A stretch of DNA of 64,000 bases from Anaerolineales bacterium UBA6055 (GTDB lineage Bacteria > Chloroflexota > Anaerolineae > Aggregatilineales > Phototrophicaceae): contig DIYL01000027.1 in NCBI GenBank assembly GCA_002428985.1, forward strand, positions 5,897 through 69,896. Reading direction: 5' to 3'. The first letter of the stretch is position 1. Every line of letters starts with the position of its first letter. Under the pieces are notes generated by a model. It did no database searches. It was not told the DNA's origin and saw only the letters and a program-made list of their open reading frames with translations. This document shows, one piece after another, positions 60,154 through 64,000 of this stretch. The position numbers and the translations under genes are program-made.

Positions 60154-61175
60154 TAGTTCTCCATTGCTTTTGACGCATGTTCCCAAATCACACGCTTGCT
60201 TTCATCATTTGGTTCGAACGGAAAATAGAATCCGATGCGATCCAATAATCCATCGTAACGTTCGCGGACTTTGTAAGGCAATTCATCAGGTTGTGCGACA
60301 ACTGCAAAGCGCTCTAGCATGTCATCACTAATGAGTGTGTGCATTTCATCCCATTTATTGCGTCGGAGTAGGGCGTTTAATTCTGGAATGAGGTCATCCC
60401 AACCATGTAATTCGAGGACTTTGCTATAACTCGGTGTACTAGCATAGAAGGCAATCTGGGATTTTGTCGCAATTTTACTTTCTTGAATTTCGGCATCATT
60501 TTGTCCAGTGACGACAAAAATAGCACAGGATAGCGACAAGTCTTCACGAGTACGTCCGGTGCGATCGCCTCCCTCTTCAAATGCAGGGATCAATACTTGC
60601 CTCAGATAATCTGGGGTATGAAACGAATGTATATGGAAACCATCACACAATTCACCACCAAGTTTGGCAAGCCCGGTATTCACGCCTGCGATGTAAATGG
60701 GAATATCATGATAAGCCATTGGTTGTGGTGTGAAAAATGGTGTGAGTAGAGAGAAATTATAATACTCACCTTCGGTTTTAAGTGGCTCACTTGTTTGGAA
60801 GCTATGCCAAATTGCATGAAGCGATTGGATATATTCGCGTAGTTGTATGACAGGTTTCCCCCATTTGGCACTAAAACGTTTTGTGATGTGCGGTTTTATT
60901 TGTGTGCCAAGACCGAGAATAAAACGTCCATGAGATTGTTCGGCTAAATCCCAGGCTGTCTGTGCCATCATCATTGGACTACGTGGGAAGGCAACAGCGA
61001 TAGCAGTGCCAAGGTTGATTCTCTCTGTTGACAGTGCTGAATGGGTTAATGGTAGGAAGGGATTATGTGCAGCTTCTGCGACCCACAGCCCATCAAATCC
61101 GTATTCTTCTACAGTACGAGCAAGATCACTGGCAGAATTAAGGTCGTCCGAAAAAATCGTAACATCAAATTTCAT
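60153..61175 (-). CDS. LLM-class F420-dependent oxidoreductase, copy 2
   Basis: 340 residues, a paralogue of the gene at 57892-58902. Shared motifs: YGFDGLWVAEAAHNPFLPLT, GTAIAVAFPRSPMMMAQ, GRFILGLGTQIKPHITKRF. The C-terminus (WEHASKAMEN) differs. The two LLM genes flank the metalloprotease and the membrane protein, suggesting one regional operon. Substrate unknown. Confidence 0.87.
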   Translation of the reverse strand: MKFDVTIFSDDLNSASDLARTVEEYGFDGLWVAEAAHNPFLPLTHSALSTERINLGTAIAVAFPRSPMMMAQTAWDLAEQSHGRFILGLGTQIKPHITKRFSAKWGKPVIQLREYIQSLHAIWHSFQTSEPLKTEGEYYNFSLLTPFFTPQPMAYHDIPIYIAGVNTGLAKLGGELCDGFHIHSFHTPDYLRQVLIPAFEEGGDRTGRTREDLSLSCAIFVVTGQNDAEIQESKIATKSQIAFYASTPSYSKVLELHGWDDLIPELNALLRRNKWDEMHTLISDDMLERFAVVAQPDELPYKVRERYDGLLDRIGFYFPFEPNDESKRVIWEHASKAMEN

Positions 61176-61329
61176 TAAATCACCTTTTGTATGTGTTTCC
61201 TGTCTATAATTTCATTCTAGCTTGGATTTGATTATGCGACGAACGTCAACTTTAATTCGCCTGTAGATTGTATCAATGATATAATCATTTCATATATTTC
61301 AACGGAATAATTGAAAGGTCTAATACCAG

Positions 61330-62598
61330 ATGACCGACCAACCTGAACAGGGCAAACTGTCACCCGAACAATTGGTGACACTCTACAAAATTAGTGGTGA
61401 AATTAACTCAACTCTTGACTTTGATGAAGCATTAGATCGTGCGATTACTGCGTTAATGAATGTAACCAAGGCCCAACGTGGCTTTTTGATGATTGCTGAC
61501 CATAGCGCCGGCACGCTGGAAGTTCATGTCGCCAGTGGGATTGATGGTGAGACGATTGAAAAAGAGGGGTACAGTACAACAATCGTAAATCAAGTTGTGG
61601 AGACAGAAGAATCTCTCCTGACGAATAATGCCCAGTTTGATACCCGTATCAGCCCGGGTGAGAGTATTATCCTACGTGGGTTACGTGCGATTTTATGTGC
61701 CCCGATGATGGTGCAAGATCGTTTGGTTGGGGTTGTTTACTTAGATACCGCGATGAAGCGTGGCGCATTTCACCCATCTGATAAAGATTTGTTAGATGCT
61801 GCTTGTGGGATTGCTGCCCGTGCAATCGAAAATGCGCGACTCTATAAAGTGGCTGTTGAAAAAGGTCGTTTGGAACGTGAATTACAAATGGCGAGTGATA
61901 TTCAACGGAACTTATTGCCATCATCTATGCCTGATGTTGATGGATATGAGATCGCACCTTATTGGGTAGCAGCGCGTGAAGTTGCTGGTGACTTCTATGA
62001 TGCATTTGAGTTAAATGATGGGCGTTTTGGGACTGTCATTGCAGATGTATCGGATAAAGGTGCTCCTGCAGCATTGTTCATGGCGGTTGCTCGTACACTA
62101 ATCCGAAGCCATTCATATGGTGGTGAAGATCCTGTTTCGACAATGTGGCGTACAAATGATTTGCTTGTACCAGATGCCGAAGAAAGTGGGATGTTTGTTA
62201 CGGTCTTTTACAGCGAATTCCATCCTGATGGCACGAGTATAAATGTGAATGGTGGTCATAATCCGCCTGCACTTTATCGTGCATCTACAGGTGAAGTAGA
62301 ATATATGCCTATGGGTGGGCGTGCACTAGGTTGGTTCCCGGGTAATGCGTTTGAGGCAGTCGAAGTCCGTTTAGCGCCTGGTGATGTGATTGTGTATTAT
62401 ACAGATGGCTTGACTGAAGCAGAAAATCCGAATGCTGAGCCATATGGAGAAGATCGGCTTTCTGAAGCAATTAAACGCTTACATTCTGAATCTGCACATG
62501 ACATCCGTGATCATATTCTTGAAGATGTTGACATATTTTGTGATGGTAACCCACCTTTTGATGATATTACGATGTTAGTTGTTCGTTACATAGGCTAG
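61330..62598 (+). CDS. GAF-SpoIIE (PP2C-type) phosphatase
   Basis: 422 residues. A GAF sensor domain (about 25-170; RAILCAPMMVQDRLVGVVYLD) and the coiled linker RLERELQMASDIQRNLLPSSMP lead into a SpoIIE PP2C domain (about 200-420): GDFYDAFEL, VIADVSDKGAPAALFMA, NGGHNPPAL, YYTDGLTEAENPN and DDITMLVV. These acidic residues bind the metal pair. RsbU-like proteins of this design dephosphorylate anti-sigma-factor antagonists. No such partner is adjacent. Confidence 0.93.
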   Translation: MTDQPEQGKLSPEQLVTLYKISGEINSTLDFDEALDRAITALMNVTKAQRGFLMIADHSAGTLEVHVASGIDGETIEKEGYSTTIVNQVVETEESLLTNNAQFDTRISPGESIILRGLRAILCAPMMVQDRLVGVVYLDTAMKRGAFHPSDKDLLDAACGIAARAIENARLYKVAVEKGRLERELQMASDIQRNLLPSSMPDVDGYEIAPYWVAAREVAGDFYDAFELNDGRFGTVIADVSDKGAPAALFMAVARTLIRSHSYGGEDPVSTMWRTNDLLVPDAEESGMFVTVFYSEFHPDGTSINVNGGHNPPALYRASTGEVEYMPMGGRALGWFPGNAFEAVEVRLAPGDVIVYYTDGLTEAENPNAEPYGEDRLSEAIKRLHSESAHDIRDHILEDVDIFCDGNPPFDDITMLVVRYIG

Positions 62599-62641
62599 TG
62601 TCTTACTTAAACTGCTAAATTAACTATGGGGAATTTTGAGT

Positions 62642-63775
62642 ATGAATGTTGGGCAAGGTAATACAAGTTTACGTACCGTTGTCGCTTCGATAATTATTGT
62701 GCTTGGCTTGATTTTCTTGTGGCAAATTCGTGGCACATTGATGTTGATGTTTGCTGCTAGTATCCTCGTGATCTTGTTTACAATGCCTGTTCGTGTGCTA
62801 GTGAGTCGATTCGATATGAATCGCGCATTGGCAATATTACTCAGCGTTATCGGGTTCTTTGCTGTTATTGTGTTGATTGCATTATCCATTCTGCCAACGA
62901 TTGTGACGCAGTTTACTGTATTGGCAACTGATGTTGTCCCACGTGGTGTCGAGCGTGCTGTTGATGGGCTAAATAGTGAAACACTTGTTGAACAATATCC
63001 GTTTCTAGAGGGTATTATTACAGACTTTGAAATTAATGATGAGTTGATTAATCAGATAATTTCACAGGTCTCCGGCGCATTAAGCAGTCTCGGCGGGTCT
63101 GTTTTGCCTGTTGTTGGAGGTGTTGCCAATACAATCCTCAGTGCCTTGATTATTTTCTTTTTAAGTATGTATCTCTTAGCCGAACCCGAGTTGTATATAA
63201 GGGGTATCATTCGACTGACACCTACATGGTATCGTGATCGTATGAAAACGATCTTGCGACGGATTGGTGAGACGCTTCGTGCGTGGCTCAGTGTAACAGG
63301 TGTCTCCATGATTGTTGTTGGTTTGGGTACAGGGATTGGCTTAGCAGCATTGGGCATACGCGAATGGGTTGCGCTGGGTGTTCTTGCAGGTGTTTTATCA
63401 TTTATTCCCAACTTTGGCCCCATTGTTGCACTTATCCCATCTGTTGCAGTTGCGATTGTCCAAGCACCAGAAAATGTGATCTGGACGGTTGTGATTATTT
63501 ACGGCGTTTCATTTGTACAAAGTCAGGTTGTGAGTCCAGTGCTTGCAAGTGAACGGATGAATATGCCTGCAATACTCATCTTACTCGGACAGATTATCTT
63601 TGGTTTCTTCTTTGGTTTTATGGGATTAATGCTGGCTGTTCCACTAACGGCATGCGTGTCGGTTTTAGTGGATGAGATTTATGTCAAAGACATCTTAGGT
63701 GACCGTCCTAAAGATAAAAATATTGATGATGAAGAAGATGAATATGAAGAAGAATTATTGCCAGATCCCTCATAA
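62642..63775 (+). CDS. AI-2E family transporter (PerM-like)
   Basis: 377 residues from the ATG at 62642 with GGGGA nine bases upstream. About eight hydrophobic segments; motifs include IIFFLSMYLLAEPELYIRG, RIGETLRAWLSVTGVSMIVVG, SFIPNFGPIVALIPSVAVA and SPVLASERMNMPAILILLG, which define the PerM/AI-2E exporter family. The tail (KDKNIDDEEDEYEEELLPD) is very acidic. Members export autoinducer-2 or other solutes, or act as Na+/H+ exchangers; the substrate here is unknown. It follows the phosphatase by 43 bases. Confidence 0.9.
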   Translation: MNVGQGNTSLRTVVASIIIVLGLIFLWQIRGTLMLMFAASILVILFTMPVRVLVSRFDMNRALAILLSVIGFFAVIVLIALSILPTIVTQFTVLATDVVPRGVERAVDGLNSETLVEQYPFLEGIITDFEINDELINQIISQVSGALSSLGGSVLPVVGGVANTILSALIIFFLSMYLLAEPELYIRGIIRLTPTWYRDRMKTILRRIGETLRAWLSVTGVSMIVVGLGTGIGLAALGIREWVALGVLAGVLSFIPNFGPIVALIPSVAVAIVQAPENVIWTVVIIYGVSFVQSQVVSPVLASERMNMPAILILLGQIIFGFFFGFMGLMLAVPLTACVSVLVDEIYVKDILGDRPKDKNIDDEEDEYEEELLPDPS

Positions 63776-63843
63776 ATTCTAATGGTCTGGGATGATTTGT
63801 TAAATCAATTTTGCGGAAATTGGTATGAAAATTCAAATTGCCC

Positions 63844-63871
63844 TTGACTTTGTAGAAAAGGTGTATAGAAT
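63844..63871 (+). promoter_or_regulatory. Promoter-like sequence near window end
   Basis: TTGACT (63844-63849), 16-base spacer, TAGAAT (63866-63871). Reads outward to the right; no coding region follows within the window, so it may drive a gene or RNA beyond the edge. Confidence 0.55.
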
Positions 63872-63950
63872 TCTGCAAGTCGCATACAGAAAAGGAGCGA
63901 CCAAACAGACAGAAGAGATTAACAATCCAGCAATATTTCATCGGAACTAG

Positions 63951-64000
63951 TTGGCGAAAGTCAGCCAAGCCGAATTGAATAGGACGAAAGTCAAACCGGC
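63951..64000 (+). repeat. CGAAAGTCA repeat at window edge
   Basis: CGAAAGTCA occurs at 63955-63963 and 63985-63993, 30 bases apart, in otherwise similar context. The first copy lies in a TTGGC/GCCAA hairpin (63951-63968), the second in GAC-GAAA-GTC. The window ends here, so it is not known whether more copies follow. Confidence 0.45.

Noticed and set aside
63880..64000. A c-di-GMP riboswitch or rRNA leader at the right edge
   Set aside because: The GACGAAAG and GAAAGTCA bits only superficially resemble riboswitch consensus parts; the P1 stem, the invariant GGC..CCT segments and any rRNA sequence are not visible within the window.
1..64000. tRNA, rRNA, CRISPR array, integrase, transposase or prophage
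   Set aside because: Scanning intergenic regions of both strands showed no cloverleaf, rRNA core, repeat-spacer array or mobile-element gene.

Overview
The window is an ordinary chromosomal stretch of a moderately low-GC bacterium, densely packed with about 65 protein genes. No single marker fixes the taxon. The mixture fits a Chloroflexota (Anaerolineae-like) genome best: two F420-dependent LLM-type oxidoreductases, roadblock/LC7 and GAF-SpoIIE proteins, secreted proteins with PPC-like repeats, rhamnose-type cell-surface polysaccharide genes and an O-antigen-ligase-like protein. That is an inference. I see no rRNA, tRNA, CRISPR array, insertion sequence or prophage.

Layout. 1-5.5 kb: small hypotheticals, a membrane-anchored protein with two pullulanase-type X25 modules, a HAD phosphatase, an SDR oxidoreductase and a secreted propeller protein. 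5.5-19.4 kb, almost all on the minus strand: a cell-surface polysaccharide region. It has a Wzz-like chain-length protein, GT4 and two GT2 glycosyltransferases, dTDP-sugar genes rmlD, rmlB and rmlA (no rmlC seen) and a CpsD-like tyrosine kinase with a degenerate P-loop, interspersed with RNase HII, a Nudix protein, a methyltransferase and an M1 peptidase on the other strand. 19.5-24.7 kb: a FolB-FolK fusion and FolE2 (folate), a LysE exporter with an AraC regulator, and an M20 amidohydrolase. 25-29 kb: GNAT, then an MFS efflux gene behind what looks like a leader-peptide attenuator, then a secreted repeat protein. 29.3-30.8 kb: metK under a SAM-I riboswitch. 30.9-38.9 kb: membrane and surface genes (O-antigen-ligase-like, DUF368), a methyltransferase, an alpha/beta hydrolase and an isoaspartyl peptidase. 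38.9-47 kb: a PAS histidine kinase and a complete six-gene mrp Na+/H+ antiporter operon with MrpA and MrpB fused. 47.3-49.1 kb: etfBA. 49.2-53.3 kb: pentapeptide, roadblock, SGNH, Uma2, GNAT and an unknown. 53.5-61.2 kb: three tandem M20 dipeptidases, two LLM oxidoreductases and a YgjP-like metalloprotease. 61.3-63.8 kb: a GAF-SpoIIE phosphatase and an AI-2E family transporter. The last 200 bases hold a promoter-like sequence and a short repeat cut by the window edge.

Most interesting signal: between the GNAT and MFS genes (26.23-26.43 kb) lie an extended -10 promoter, a 24-codon leader ORF with a ribosome-binding-site-like sequence, three mutually exclusive pairing segments and a strong intrinsic terminator ending about 20 bases before the MFS start. 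This is the architecture of ribosome-mediated transcription attenuation, as known for some antibiotic-inducible efflux genes. Other points of interest are a 27-base hairpin repeated almost exactly behind two unrelated genes 50 kb apart, an oriented terminator in the divergent Uma2/GNAT spacer, the N-terminally extended FolE2 and the degenerate kinase P-loop.
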